A stretch of DNA of 64,000 nucleotides from Pseudanabaena sp. FACHB-2040 (GCF_014696715.1 NZ_JACJQO010000001.1:124001-188000); one strand, 5' to 3'; positions 16,378 through 25,686 are shown, numbered from the stretch's first letter. A program made the numbers and translations. The notes: generated from the letters alone by a model not told the origin.

Positions 16378-17118
16378 TCAAGTGAGATTTAAGCCACCAT
16401 CAGAAACTAAGATCTCGCCAGTAAGATAGTTACTCGCAATCAGCATAGAAGCCAATTGCGCAATCTCCGCAGGTTGCGCTCCTCGCCCCATCGGTGAACG
16501 CTCTTTCCAAAGTTTTCGCGCCTCTGTCCAATTCTCGGTCATCGGAGTTTCGACCAATCCTGGTGCGACTGAATTTACTCGAATCTGTGGTGCGAGACTC
16601 ACCGCTAAGAGCCGTGTCATATGGTTCAGAGCTGCCTTGCTGGCAGCATAGGGAATTGAAGCCCCTTTAGGACGAACACCTGCGTGGGAACTGATATTCA
16701 GAATGCAGCTGGGGCGATCACTACTCGACGACTTGCGTAGCGCACTTTCCGCCTCTGCAATGAGAGTCCAAGGTGCAATGACGTTGACCTCATACAGATT
16801 TCGCCAGATTTCCGCTGAGGCTTCCTTAAGAGAGTTATGAGGAATAACTGCATTAATACCTGCATTATTCACCAAAACATCTAGGCGACCGTGGTGCGAT
16901 ACAACTTCGGTTATCAAATAGCAAACCTGCTTTTGGTCAGCTAAATCCGCCTGTGTATAGGATGAACCGGGGTGACTTTGCGCCAATGCTTGCCCAGTTT
17001 CTAGTGAAGATTTGGAATGAAAGGCAATGACAAAGCCATCTTCGGAAAGCTGTTTTGCAATTGCCATCCCGATACCGGAGGTCGAACCCGTGACGAGCGC
17101 AACTCTTTTTTCACTCAT
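16378..17118 (-). CDS. Short-chain dehydrogenase/reductase (SDR), classical
   Basis: The 246-residue enzyme has the NAD(P)-binding TGSTSGIG motif (10-17), NNAG (about 87-90), a catalytic serine in ISSHAG, the YAASK catalytic pair (about 160) and the PGLVETPMT segment after it. These are complete classical SDR active-site residues. It resembles 3-oxoacyl-ACP reductase-like or sugar dehydrogenase-like SDRs, but the substrate cannot be assigned. The serine in HSKSS after the second strand would fit NADPH preference, as inference. It lies 113 bases downstream of the DUF4336 gene, on the same strand. Confidence 0.85.
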   Translation of the reverse strand: MSEKRVALVTGSTSGIGMAIAKQLSEDGFVIAFHSKSSLETGQALAQSHPGSSYTQADLADQKQVCYLITEVVSHHGRLDVLVNNAGINAVIPHNSLKEASAEIWRNLYEVNVIAPWTLIAEAESALRKSSSSDRPSCILNISSHAGVRPKGASIPYAASKAALNHMTRLLAVSLAPQIRVNSVAPGLVETPMTENWTEARKLWKERSPMGRGAQPAEIAQLASMLIASNYLTGEILVSDGGLNLT

Positions 17119-17231
17119 ACTTTAGACAATATCCATGTAACACTTACCGTTCACGCCAGTGACGGTGGCAAGTTTAGCAGCTCTGCTAGGGATGCGGAAA
17201 ATTCCACCACGCCAGAATCGTTGTGTAATCG

Positions 17232-17954
17232 TTATGTAGCAGCATTCACTGCTTGCCCCAGAAATTGCTCATATCCCTGCTTGAATTTCTCCTTTCCAAC
17301 CTCCTCTATGATGCTGCCGTGAGCCATAATCACTCGGTTAAAATCCCAACTTAGAACTTTCTCGACGGCCCCTCTTACCTTTCCCTTTTCTAGGGTCGCA
17401 ACTCGCTCCAGTAATGATGGGCTCAAGCTTTTATATCCTCCAATCACTCTGGTCGCTAACTGCGTAATCACTGGAAAGCTCTCATCAAAGTGAAAGGCCG
17501 TATCAGTCAAGATCAGGGTGCGGCTCATTGGATGAAAAAATACGCATTCATTCAGTGAATCAAAACCCGTTAAACCAATTGTCTTGAACCCTTCGAAGAA
17601 CACGTGTTCAATCCCATCCCATGGATTATTTATGTCGCTCTCAATTACTTGGTCGATTGGCAAATCTGGTTTTTTGTCTGCCAGACCTGGCACGGCCCAT
17701 AATGTTGCGTCTGGGTAGGACTCTTTAAATCTAGCTGTAAATAGATAGTGATAAAGATTAGGAGCAATAATATGCTTAACGGTTCCAAGTTCTCTAAGTT
17801 GGCTTACGATTGTCTCGCTGGCTTGAATTGGAGAAATAACGACCAGTTCACGGTTTGCTAGCCGAACTACCGTCATCCTTGTGCCAATACCGAATCCTAA
17901 GTATCGAAACGGCTGTTCGGCAACCCAAATATCTCTATCAATTTCTTTAAGCAT
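17232..17954 (-). CDS. DUF4336 (metallo-beta-lactamase-like) protein
   Basis: The 240-residue product begins MLKEIDRDIWVAEQPFRYLGF, typical of DUF4336 proteins common in cyanobacteria and plants. The family is related to the metallo-beta-lactamase fold, with histidines such as IIAPNLYHYLF, HPMSRTLILTDTAFHFD and IMAHGS at positions corresponding to metal ligands. No substrate is known. It sits between two SDR genes on the same strand. The spacings (52 and 113 bases) allow cotranscription. Confidence 0.8.
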   Translation of the reverse strand: MLKEIDRDIWVAEQPFRYLGFGIGTRMTVVRLANRELVVISPIQASETIVSQLRELGTVKHIIAPNLYHYLFTARFKESYPDATLWAVPGLADKKPDLPIDQVIESDINNPWDGIEHVFFEGFKTIGLTGFDSLNECVFFHPMSRTLILTDTAFHFDESFPVITQLATRVIGGYKSLSPSLLERVATLEKGKVRGAVEKVLSWDFNRVIMAHGSIIEEVGKEKFKQGYEQFLGQAVNAAT

Positions 17955-18006
17955 GACAATCTCTCAAACGATGGGCTTAAAAAGATTGTAAATATTATGC
18001 CGCTTC

Positions 18007-18759
18007 CTATTGAACAGTGAATCCACCATCAATGACTAGATTGTGTCCTGTAATGTATGATGCTGCATCAGAGCATAACCACACAACTGCAGTTGCGATG
18101 TCTTCTGCTTGCCCCGCCCGCTGCATTGGAATTGTATCAATCATCTGTTGAAGCGCTTCCTGAGGCACATTGGCAAGAATATCTGTCGCAATCAGTCCTG
18201 GGCTAATGGCGTTGATCCGAATTTGCTGTCCAGCAAACTCCATTGCTGCTGATCGAGTGAGTCCGACGACCCCTCCTTTGGCTGCGTTGTAGCTAGAAAG
18301 ACCAGGAACACCAATTACTCCGCCGCCCATTGATGCCATATTGACAATGGCTCCCGATCCGGTTTTAAGCAGCGCTGGGATCTGATATTTCAGACATAGC
18401 CAAACAGCTTTCAGATTGACATCTGTTTCTGCATCCCATTCTTCCTCTGAACGCTCAGTCAGCGGAACAGTTTTGCCAAAACCTGCATTATTACAGGCAC
18501 AGTTTAGCTGGCCAAAGGTTTCTAGCGTCGTGTTCACTAATGCTTCTACGTCGGCAGCTTTTGTTACGTCAGTTTGAATAAATAGAGCTTCAGCCCCTAC
18601 ATCTTTGGCAAGGCGAACGGTTTCTTCGCCTTCTTGAGTGCGTCGCGCTGCTACAACGATCTTTGCCCCAGCTTGAGCAAAGGCAACTGCAGTTGCCCGA
18701 CCAATCCCAGAACTACCGCCCGTGACAATTGCAACTTTCCCATCTAGCCCAAGTTTCAT
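18007..18759 (-). CDS. Short-chain dehydrogenase/reductase (glucose 1-dehydrogenase-like)
   Basis: The 250-residue SDR has TGGSSGIG (13-20), an AARR motif after strand 2 consistent with NADP(H) use, NNAGFG (about 90), the catalytic serine in MASMGG and the catalytic YNAAK (about 157). The C-terminus ends with the usual IDGGFTVQ. It belongs to the large glucose 1-dehydrogenase/FabG-like group, and the substrate is unknown. It is the first of three same-strand genes (SDR - DUF4336 - SDR). Confidence 0.87.
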   Translation of the reverse strand: MKLGLDGKVAIVTGGSSGIGRATAVAFAQAGAKIVVAARRTQEGEETVRLAKDVGAEALFIQTDVTKAADVEALVNTTLETFGQLNCACNNAGFGKTVPLTERSEEEWDAETDVNLKAVWLCLKYQIPALLKTGSGAIVNMASMGGGVIGVPGLSSYNAAKGGVVGLTRSAAMEFAGQQIRINAISPGLIATDILANVPQEALQQMIDTIPMQRAGQAEDIATAVVWLCSDAASYITGHNLVIDGGFTVQ

Positions 18760-19007
18760 GCTGCCAACTCCTATCAGCGGTGTTTTCAGGCAATTTTGGA
18801 GGGAATTTCTATAGCTGTCTATGCAGTTCTTGCGATCGCATCACAAGCCGTCTTCAAACGCTCGTCGTCACCGGTGATTCAGATAAGTCTCTACAGGCAA
18901 TTGGACAGGGTAAGAGCACTCGTAGGCTGGGCAAAGGGCGCTAGCGCGTCTGTCGAGCTGTCTCTGATTTGATCTAGGCCAGCAGCAGAAAACCGGTCTC
19001 TCGGCGG

Positions 19008-19298
19008 TCAATAGATCAGCTTGCGCAGGTGGCGCGTCTTGATCCACCTGCGTAGCTCCTCCTCAGTCGCCGCATAAAACTGCTCGCCCGTCTGCGGATC
19101 GTAGACGTACCACCAGGCTTCGCTGTCATTGGAAAACTTGATGACCTGCAGATCAGAATGGCTAAACAGTCCTCTCACCAGCTTCCGCCTGACTGCCCTC
19201 AAAACCTTCAGCAGGGGATGGCATGGGGTAAAAACTCCTTTGCCTGGGGGGATAGACTGGGGCGGAATGGCGCACATGGAAAGATTACTATTGAGCAC
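19008..19298 (-). CDS. Conserved hypothetical protein
   Basis: This 96-residue reading frame has a basic middle part and a conserved-looking C-terminal half: EAWWYVYDPQTGEQFYAATEEELRRWIK. Small cyanobacterial proteins with a WWYVYDPQTG-like motif are familiar as hypotheticals. The N-terminal ~20 residues are Pro-rich and may not be translated; the start is uncertain (a second Met is at residue 8). No function can be given. Confidence 0.5.
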   Translation of the reverse strand: MLNSNLSMCAIPPQSIPPGKGVFTPCHPLLKVLRAVRRKLVRGLFSHSDLQVIKFSNDSEAWWYVYDPQTGEQFYAATEEELRRWIKTRHLRKLIY

Positions 19299-19439
19299 CT
19301 AAGTACTCAATAGTCGCCTGTTTGTCCTCTAAGCCGAGTGATAGACGCCGCCTAGCAGCGTGATCTTTTAGGCGGTTTCGGGTGATAAGAAGCGGCTCTC
19401 AGCGTGACGGGGCCGTCCTTACTGAGTGACAAAAATCAC

Positions 19440-19667
19440 TTAAGCGGCATGAGTAGAAGAGGCTTCGAGGTGGTCTGTCAGGGCTTCGGTGGTCAGCGCT
19501 GGGGCATCTTGCCACTGGCTTTGCAGGGCGCGCTTTACCTCGTTGGCTAGCTGGCTGGCTACAACTTCGTGGGTGTAGCGGCACTGGGGCAGCATGGTTT
19601 GGCGGAAGGAGCAGTAGTAGTCTTGCGACTCTTCGTAGAGAAAGCGCAGTTTGCAGTCGTGGTTCAC
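19440..19667 (-). CDS. Hypothetical protein, possibly degenerate
   Basis: A 75-residue frame starting at GTG (MNHDCKLRFLYEESQDYYCSF) with balanced composition and four cysteines. No ribosome binding site precedes it and a stop lies three codons upstream. I do not recognise the family. It could be a real small protein or the tail of a decayed gene together with the open stretch at 19735-19902. Confidence 0.35.
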   Translation of the reverse strand: MNHDCKLRFLYEESQDYYCSFRQTMLPQCRYTHEVVASQLANEVKRALQSQWQDAPALTTEALTDHLEASSTHAA

Positions 19668-19734
19668 AACTGGCAGTCAGGTGCCGGGGCTGCTGCTCCC
19701 GGATCAACGAGCCGCAGTGAAAGACTACTCACCA

Positions 19735-19902
19735 GCAGGTGCGATCGCACCTACCCTCGACCCGAGCAGCTTAAAGGTCGCCACGCCCTCGACAAAGTGC
19801 AGTACATCTAGGTTAAGACTCAATTTGAGTTGCAGATGCTCACCCACCAGCGGGCTTAGGATTAGGGCTGGCAGGTAAAGCAACCGACTGCTGCTTGACC
19901 CG
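19735..19902 (-). pseudogene. Open coding-like fragment without start
   Basis: The minus strand is open from within the end of the upstream lipoprotein gene to a TAG at 19735-19737. It encodes a protein-like stretch (LLYLPALILSPLVGEHL, then LNLDVLHFVEGVATFKLLG). No start codon with an RBS is seen. It may be a gene remnant; no family assigned. Confidence 0.3.
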
Positions 19903-20676
19903 CTATTGGATCTGCATAGAAAACGTATAGTCGTAGCCCTTGTAGTTGGAGTCCAGCGTTAACGTGTAGTCGCCTGTCAGCGGCAGCCGACCACTCCAGT
20001 CGGTTTGAGTCTCCCATCCGACAGTTTCGGTCAAGGGTTGACCATCGGGGTCGGCAATAAATGGCAGCGGCCCTTCTTGGCTCTGCAACGTTAGAGTTTG
20101 GCCCGCAGTTGCAGGGATCACATACTGGTGGCTGCCAGTTCCCACAAAGCGGTCAGATATGCCGAGGGGGTTTGCCCCCGCCGAAAATCGGATACGCTCT
20201 ACTTTTTGATTGCAGGAACTGTCTACCCGGTTTTGGGCTACCCAACCCGTCACCGGCTCGCTGATCTTGAACCAGCCGGACTGCTCTCCAGTCACCGTCA
20301 GATAGGTGCCGTTCTCTAGCTGATCTACCCTGTTACCGTCTGCGACGGCAGGACTTGAGCGCACATTGAGGGGTGGTTCTGGGTCGTCCACCACCGCCAT
20401 TGTGACAACGCAGGTGATCACTTCACTGGAGGTAGGGGCCTGGGCGGTAGGTTCTGCTGCGTCTATGCCACCGGTAGGATCCGGGGTGCTGACGGCAGGG
20501 TCTGGGGTGCTGATGGTAGGGTCTGGGGTGCTGACGGCAGAAGTTGGGCTGGTAGCAGGCGGCGCTGAAGTCGAGGTCTGGGGAGTGGACTGCGACGCGC
20601 AAGAGACTGCGGTAAGGGTAGCTAGGGTTGCGATCGCACCCGCTAGCAGATAGGGCTTGAATAGGTTAAGTTTCAT
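19903..20676 (-). CDS. SH3-domain lipoprotein
   Basis: The 257-residue product has a lipoprotein signal (MKLNLFKPYLLAG..., with LTAVSC as lipobox), a low-complexity Ser/Thr/Pro linker holding three copies of an STPDP-type heptapeptide (about 48-68), a bacterial SH3 domain (about 88-150; LNVRSSPAVADGNRVDQLENGTYL and GWVAQNRV) and a C-terminal beta-rich domain (about 160-257). SH3b domains usually bind cell-wall or other peptides. I chose ATG 20676 over an upstream start because the signal peptide begins there. It is anchored outside the cytoplasm. Function unknown. Confidence 0.75.
   Translation of the reverse strand: MKLNLFKPYLLAGAIATLATLTAVSCASQSTPQTSTSAPPATSPTSAVSTPDPTISTPDPAVSTPDPTGGIDAAEPTAQAPTSSEVITCVVTMAVVDDPEPPLNVRSSPAVADGNRVDQLENGTYLTVTGEQSGWFKISEPVTGWVAQNRVDSSCNQKVERIRFSAGANPLGISDRFVGTGSHQYVIPATAGQTLTLQSQEGPLPFIADPDGQPLTETVGWETQTDWSGRLPLTGDYTLTLDSNYKGYDYTFSMQIQ
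20486..20547. repeat. 21-bp in-frame minisatellite
   Basis: About three tandem copies of a 21-base unit (GTCTGGGGTGCTGACGGCAG and variants) lie inside the SH3 lipoprotein gene. They encode the repeated STPDP[TA][IV] linker. Copy number may vary between strains. Confidence 0.75.
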
Positions 20677-20818
20677 CGGTAACGTGGCTATTTTGGGGGG
20701 ATACCGCCTAGTCGAAGCGGGCAGTACTCTCTTTAAACACACGCTAGCAGTTGCCCGTTACGGATGACAAAAGGCAGATGACAAAGGACCGAGAACACAA
20801 GACTATAGCAGTTGCCCT

Positions 20819-21106
20819 TTAGCTGCGGCGATCTCGGCGGATATCGTAAATAGCTTTTTCCCAGTACCACTGCTCCGACTCGCCCGGATAGCGCTGCCGC
20901 AGTTGAGAGAGCAGCCGCTCGGCAGTAGAGCCACTGCCGCCCACCAGTCGCAGCAGCTGACGGCGGGTGCCCGACTGCACAGAGGCGTTGGCTTTGCCCG
21001 CAAACGTGGGTACTTTGCTCCGAATGCGCTTGCTTTGCTTGCGCTGCCGCCACCAGAAAAGGATAGCCAGCGCGATCGCAACTGCCAGCAAAACTGAAAG
21101 ATCCAT
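20819..21106 (-). CDS. Conserved hypothetical single-helix membrane protein
   Basis: A 95-residue protein with one N-terminal membrane helix (about 3-19), a strongly basic stretch (RQRKQSKRIRSK) that should face the cytoplasm, and a C-terminal helical part (RLLSQLRQRYPGES...WYWEKAIYDIRRDRRS). The last segment is typical of a small conserved cyanobacterial protein of unknown function. It is alone in its transcript as far as can be seen. Confidence 0.6.
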   Translation of the reverse strand: MDLSVLLAVAIALAILFWWRQRKQSKRIRSKVPTFAGKANASVQSGTRRQLLRLVGGSGSTAERLLSQLRQRYPGESEQWYWEKAIYDIRRDRRS

Positions 21107-21247
21107 GATTTTAGGTAGAAAGCCCGTAAAAACTGTCCGTTTCTCTTAGGATGCCCTAAAGAACCCTCAACCGTCATAACGTTAGCTTGAGGGAGATCTG
21201 GTCTACTCAGCAAACAAAACATCTTTTGTGATTAAGGAGCGCTTTTC

Positions 21248-21832
21248 ATGGATCGGGTAGAAGCCATCTTAAACTTTTGGTTTGGAGATCCGATGGTGCC
21301 GGACAGCGAATACGGCCAGCAGCGACAGGTCTGGTTTAAAAAAGACCCAGCCTTTGACGAAACCTTGCGCACTCACTTTCTAGAAGACTACGAGCAGGCA
21401 GCAGCAGGGCAGCTCAGCGACTGGCAGACCACCGCTCGCCCTTGTCTGGCTCTAATTTTGCTGCTCGATCAGCTGCCGCGCAATTTATTTCGCAACGCCC
21501 CCCGCAGCTTTGCGACCGATGGTCAAGCGCTAGCTGCCGCGCGCTATGCTGTGCAGCAGGGGTTTGACCAGCTGCTGACTGACCTAGAGCGCATTTTTGT
21601 TTACCTGCCCCTTGAGCACAGTGAAAACCTAGCCGACCAGCAAGAATCGGTGCGGCTGTTTCAGGCCTTAGCTCACGAAAACCCTGAGCTTGAAACCAAC
21701 CTCGACTACGCCCTGCGGCACCAAGAGGTGATTGAACGCTTTGGCCGCTTTCCTCACCGCAATGAGATTTTAGGCCGAGAGTCAACGCCCGCAGAAGCTG
21801 AATTTCTCACTCAGCCAGGTTCTCGTTTCTAA
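21248..21832 (+). CDS. DUF924 family protein
   Basis: The 194-residue all-helical protein begins VEAILNFWFGDP and carries the DUF924 signatures LLLDQLPRNLFR (about 77-88), YLPLEHSE (about 118) and a C-terminal RFPHRNEILGRESTPAE. DUF924 is a TPR-like family without an assigned biochemical activity. ATG 21248 follows AAGGAG. The gene is 77 bases ahead of the UbiB-family gene on the same strand. Confidence 0.88.
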   Translation: MDRVEAILNFWFGDPMVPDSEYGQQRQVWFKKDPAFDETLRTHFLEDYEQAAAGQLSDWQTTARPCLALILLLDQLPRNLFRNAPRSFATDGQALAAARYAVQQGFDQLLTDLERIFVYLPLEHSENLADQQESVRLFQALAHENPELETNLDYALRHQEVIERFGRFPHRNEILGRESTPAEAEFLTQPGSRF

Positions 21833-21909
21833 AGGCTGATTCTCAAGACCAGGCTACCCCAGGCTTAACCAAACTTCGTTAGCATCAAGCTAAGGCAAGG
21901 AGAAAACGC

Positions 21910-23553
21910 ATGACAGTCTCATCCCGAATATCCCGCCAAGGGGAAATTGTTGAAGTGGTATTGCGCCACGGCTGGGACTCCATGCGGCGGCTGCTTAGCG
22001 GCAGCCAAGCTGGCGAACCCGAACTACCCCCACCCGCCGTACTGCGCAATATCCTGACCGACTTGGGGCCAGTCTATGTCAAGCTTGGCCAGATCCTCAG
22101 CACCCGGCCCGACCTCATGCCTGCTGCCTACATCGAAGAGCTGAGCAGGCTCCAGACGACGGTGCCTGCTGCTCCGGCAAGTGAGGTAGAAGAAACGATT
22201 CGGCGGTATTTGCCCAAGCCACCAGAGCAGCTGTTTGAGACGCTGGACTACCATGCGATCGCAGCTGGATCGATCGCCCAAACCCACCATGCCGTGCTCA
22301 AAGATGGCCGCCAGGTGGCCCTAAAGGTGCAGCGTCCCGGCATCGACCGCCTAATTGCCCGCGATACGGCGCTGATTCGAGACATTGCTCGACTGCTGTC
22401 GGCCACCCAGTTTGGCCAGCGCTACAACGTCGTAGCCCTGGCCGAAGAGTTTAGTGAAGCCATTCACAATGAGCTGGACTTTACCACCGAGGCCACCTAT
22501 ACCGATCAGCTGCGCCGCAGCATGTCTCAAGCCAAGTGGTTCGACCCCAAGCAAATTGTCGTCCCCGAGATTTATTGGGAGCTGACCAATCCCAAGCTGC
22601 TGGTCATGGAGTGGCTAGACGGCCAGCCCATTCTCACTGCCGACATTGCCATCGACCCCAGCCCCGCCGCCGAAGTCGTGCGCGGCTCCATTACCACGCT
22701 GCTGTTTCGGTCATTTATCAAGCAATATTTTCTAGACGGCTTTTTCCACGCAGACCCTCACCCTGGCAACATCTTTTACCTCAGAGATGGTCGACTAGCG
22801 CTGCTAGACTGCGGCATGATGGGCCGCATGGACCCTCGCACCCGCTCCACCCTGACCGAAATGGTGCTGGCCATCGTCAACTGCGACGCCCAGCGCTGCA
22901 CCCAGCTCACCCTAGATATTGCCGAGCCGCTGCAGACAGTCAACCTGGCTAAGCTGGAGAGCGAGTACAGCCAGCTGCTGGGCCGCTACTACGGCCTTGA
23001 CCTAGAGCAGGTCAATACAGCCAAAGTCTTTGGCGAAGTGCTCGATGCAGGCACCCGTAACCACCTGCGCTGGCCTGCCAACGTCGGCCTCTTTGCCAAA
23101 TCTATGGCCAACTTAGAAGGGGCCGCCCGCCAGTTTAACCCCAAGGTCAATCTGCTGGATGAAATAAAGCCGCTGATGAGTGACCTATTCCGCCAGCAGT
23201 TGGTGGGAGAAGACCCGGTTCAGGCTCTTTTAAGGACGGGCCTGGAGTTTCGCAACCTGTCTTTGAGTTCGCCTCGGCAATTTAGCTTTTTGCTAGACCG
23301 GCTCAGCTCCGAGCAGCTTACCTGGAACCTCAACGTTCAAGGCCTCGATGACATTCGCCGCAGCGTCGAAAATGCTGCTAATCGGCGGGCCTTTAGTACG
23401 GTGGTAGCCGCACTGATTATTGGAGCTGCCATTGTCTCTACTAGCCAGCAGTCGTCGCAGGGGCAAATTCTCAGCAATATTTTGTTTGCCGCTGCTAGCC
23501 TCCTGGGTCTGTGGCTAGTGTTTAGCATTTTAAGAACAACCCGGTGGCGGTAA
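21910..23553 (+). CDS. UbiB/ABC1 family atypical kinase
   Basis: The 547-residue protein carries the UbiB-specific KxGQ motif (VKLGQ, 57-61) and the Ala-rich loop IAAGSIAQTH (about 117-126). It also has the catalytic lysine strand RQVALKVQRP, the catalytic loop FFHADPHPGN and the metal-binding LLDCGMMG. Two hydrophobic helices near the C-terminus (about 497-515 and 522-540) would anchor it to the membrane. Family members act in quinone (in cyanobacteria plastoquinone/prenyl lipid) metabolism as ATPases or kinases. All signature residues are intact. The start ATG follows AAGGAG. Confidence 0.9.
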   Translation: MTVSSRISRQGEIVEVVLRHGWDSMRRLLSGSQAGEPELPPPAVLRNILTDLGPVYVKLGQILSTRPDLMPAAYIEELSRLQTTVPAAPASEVEETIRRYLPKPPEQLFETLDYHAIAAGSIAQTHHAVLKDGRQVALKVQRPGIDRLIARDTALIRDIARLLSATQFGQRYNVVALAEEFSEAIHNELDFTTEATYTDQLRRSMSQAKWFDPKQIVVPEIYWELTNPKLLVMEWLDGQPILTADIAIDPSPAAEVVRGSITTLLFRSFIKQYFLDGFFHADPHPGNIFYLRDGRLALLDCGMMGRMDPRTRSTLTEMVLAIVNCDAQRCTQLTLDIAEPLQTVNLAKLESEYSQLLGRYYGLDLEQVNTAKVFGEVLDAGTRNHLRWPANVGLFAKSMANLEGAARQFNPKVNLLDEIKPLMSDLFRQQLVGEDPVQALLRTGLEFRNLSLSSPRQFSFLLDRLSSEQLTWNLNVQGLDDIRRSVENAANRRAFSTVVAALIIGAAIVSTSQQSSQGQILSNILFAAASLLGLWLVFSILRTTRWR

Positions 23554-23781
23554 AGTGAAGCCAAAACAAAGCTTCTGGCGGCCCAACCCAACCTTCTCAA
23601 CGGCTCTGAAGAAGCATAAATTTACCGGATCAAAGATGAAATAGACGGTCAAGACAGGCTCCTTTAGGATGCCTGAGAAGGTGAAAAATTGCTTCATTAT
23701 GACTGTTCTGCATCATCAGATTCTTTATATTCCTGGTTCTGACCTGCGGCATGAGGGCATCTGTTTCTTAGGTAGCTAAAG

Positions 23782-23803
23782 TTTGAGCAAAGGCTTGCTC
23801 AAA
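23782..23803. repeat. Short inverted repeat upstream of the DUF3891 gene
   Basis: TTTGAGCA and TGCTCAAA form an 8-bp perfect inverted repeat with a 6-base spacer, ending 11 bases before the DUF3891 start. It could be an operator or affect translation initiation. Confidence 0.45.
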
Positions 23804-23814
23804 TAGGAACAGCT

Positions 23815-24627
23815 ATGTTGTACCGAACCCTTGGCGAAAACAGAATTTGTATTACTCAACCCACCCATGCTTGGGTTTCTGGTCAACTGGCTCAAGCCTG
23901 GGGCAATGAATTATTTGGCAAGATCGCTCCTCGCCAAGAAGTCTGTTTAGGCGCAGAACAGCATGACGTTGGTTGGGTTTCTTGGGAGATGGCTCCGACG
24001 CTCAATCCTGACACAGGCTATCCGCATAGCTTCAATGAGGTTGCACCAGAAGTTCACACCCAACTTTGGGCGCGGGCAAAAAACTTGGCACTGCCCATGG
24101 GGCAGTATGCAGCACTGTTGGTTTCCCTGCACGGCACAGGGTTATATGAGCGTTTTACTCACTGGAAGCAATCGCCTCAATCAACACGAGTTGTCGAAGC
24201 TTTTTTGGAACAGGAGAAAGAGTTCCAGCAACAGTTAATTCGTCGTTTAGAACAAAATCCAGCCTATGCTTCGTATGTGACACCAAAAGCGATCACCCGC
24301 AACCAGCGCCTTGTCGCGACTCTAGACGCACTGTCTCTTACCATTTGTATGGGCTTAACCCAACAGCGACAGTTTGAACAAGTGCCGACCGCAACGGGCG
24401 AAACAACCTTAACGCTGATGCCTATCGATCATGATTTAACGCGAATATCAGTAGAGCCGTGGTGTTTTCAGCCGCGTGAAGTGACTGTTGTGTTTGAAGG
24501 ACGGATTTTGGAGGAGAAATTTACTGACGAGCTAACCATGCGCGATCGCCTTGGTCAGGCTCCCTGGGTGACCCTGACAGCGACTCTTTACCCGACAGAT
24601 AAAGAGGCAACCGTGAAACAAGGTTAG
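23815..24627 (+). CDS. DUF3891 family protein
   Basis: The 270-residue protein shows the DUF3891 features: THAWVSGQLAQAWGN, EQHDVGW (about residue 44-50), VSLHGTGLYERF (about 101-112) and later a beta-rich C-terminus with MPIDHDLTRISVEPWCF. The conserved His and Asp residues suggest a metal-dependent hydrolase-like fold (HD-like), but no activity is known. It is transcribed alone, with a palindrome just upstream of the start. Confidence 0.8.
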   Translation: MLYRTLGENRICITQPTHAWVSGQLAQAWGNELFGKIAPRQEVCLGAEQHDVGWVSWEMAPTLNPDTGYPHSFNEVAPEVHTQLWARAKNLALPMGQYAALLVSLHGTGLYERFTHWKQSPQSTRVVEAFLEQEKEFQQQLIRRLEQNPAYASYVTPKAITRNQRLVATLDALSLTICMGLTQQRQFEQVPTATGETTLTLMPIDHDLTRISVEPWCFQPREVTVVFEGRILEEKFTDELTMRDRLGQAPWVTLTATLYPTDKEATVKQG

Positions 24628-24760
24628 GAAAACAATCGTTTTGAATGTTAGTTGGGATCAAGCCTTTGCCATTTAGCTAAATAAGCTAGAGCAAAATCCG
24701 TCTTCTGGTCGCCATCCTGGCCATCTTCTAGTGTTAGGGTCGAACCAAGAGGAGGGCGTA

Positions 24761-25480
24761 ATGGCTCGGTTTCGACCTACGCGGCGACAGGTTATTCAAG
24801 CAGCGGGTGGAGCTAGTCTTCTGACGCTCTGGGGCTGCAATCGGCAGGAACAAGCAATGGTGACGCTATACACATTTGGCGACTCGATTTTAGACTGCGG
24901 ACGATACAACGAGTTTGGGGTGCACCCAGGACAGCTCCTGGTGCAGAACGATGATCGCCTGTTTCCTGAATTTCAAGGTCAAGACTTGGTCGCGCGCGGC
25001 CCTGCTCGCCTGGAACACCGAGCCCAAGATGGGGCCACGGTTGAAGATCTGCTGTTTCAGGGGCGGGGATTACGGGTCGAGGGAGATGCGATCGCACTCA
25101 TTACCATCGGCGGCAATGATCTGCTGCGCGGCCTAATTCAAGACACAGGCCCAGGAATTGCAGCCTTTGCCAATGCCCTCGATACGTTCATCCAGCAGTT
25201 ACCTATTCGTCCTGTTTTACTGGGCAATGTCTACGACCCCACTTTGGGAGACGACAGCCGCAACTTTTTAGGGATTGACGCAGGCACTGCCCGTAACAAT
25301 CTCCAGCGCATGAATGGGGCAATTCAAGACATTGCCAATCGCTATGGGCAATTCGTCGATCTCCAGGCTCACTTTTTGAAAGGCGACTCGTCCTGGTTTA
25401 CCGCCACCATTGAGCCCAGCTTGCGAGGAGCATCGGAAGTGCGGCGAGCTTTTCTCCCCTATGTCCTCGACAAAATCTAA
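24761..25480 (+). CDS. SGNH/GDSL-type hydrolase, exported lipoprotein
   Basis: The 239-residue product has a Tat-like N-terminus (RPTRRQVIQAAGGASLL) followed by a lipobox LWGC, so it is probably membrane-anchored outside the cytoplasm. The SGNH blocks are the nucleophile in FGDSIL (about 40), the block III IGGND and a C-terminal DLQAHF as the probable Asp/His block. It should hydrolyse esters, with the substrate unknown. ATG 24761 is preceded by GAGGAGG, which decides the start against an upstream in-frame GTG. Confidence 0.82.
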   Translation: MARFRPTRRQVIQAAGGASLLTLWGCNRQEQAMVTLYTFGDSILDCGRYNEFGVHPGQLLVQNDDRLFPEFQGQDLVARGPARLEHRAQDGATVEDLLFQGRGLRVEGDAIALITIGGNDLLRGLIQDTGPGIAAFANALDTFIQQLPIRPVLLGNVYDPTLGDDSRNFLGIDAGTARNNLQRMNGAIQDIANRYGQFVDLQAHFLKGDSSWFTATIEPSLRGASEVRRAFLPYVLDKI

Positions 25481-25488
25481 TAAGGTTA

Positions 25489-25654
25489 GGCCAGAAACCG
25501 GGTTTCTTCCTTGCAGCTTGAACTCATTTTGGGGCTGTAGAGGAGAAACTCAGTTTTTCTCTACAGCAATAAATAATTGGGCCAGAAACCGGGTTTCTAC
25601 TTTGCTAGCTTAAACTCAACTTGAGGCTGTAGAGGAGAAACCTGGTTTCTCTCC
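25489..25654. repeat. Tandem pair of a ~91-bp palindromic intergenic repeat
   Basis: Two copies (about 25489-25566 and 25580-25654) each contain CCAGAAACCGGGTTTCT followed by GGCTGTAGAGGAGAAAC and a T/C-rich end. The AGAAACC-GGGTTTCT core is self-complementary, and the downstream half pairs partly with it. Such gaaaccgggtttct elements are dispersed in many filamentous cyanobacterial genomes. Confidence 0.75.
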
Positions 25655-25686
25655 AGCGTGACTGCCATTCTTATTCTCAAATTATT

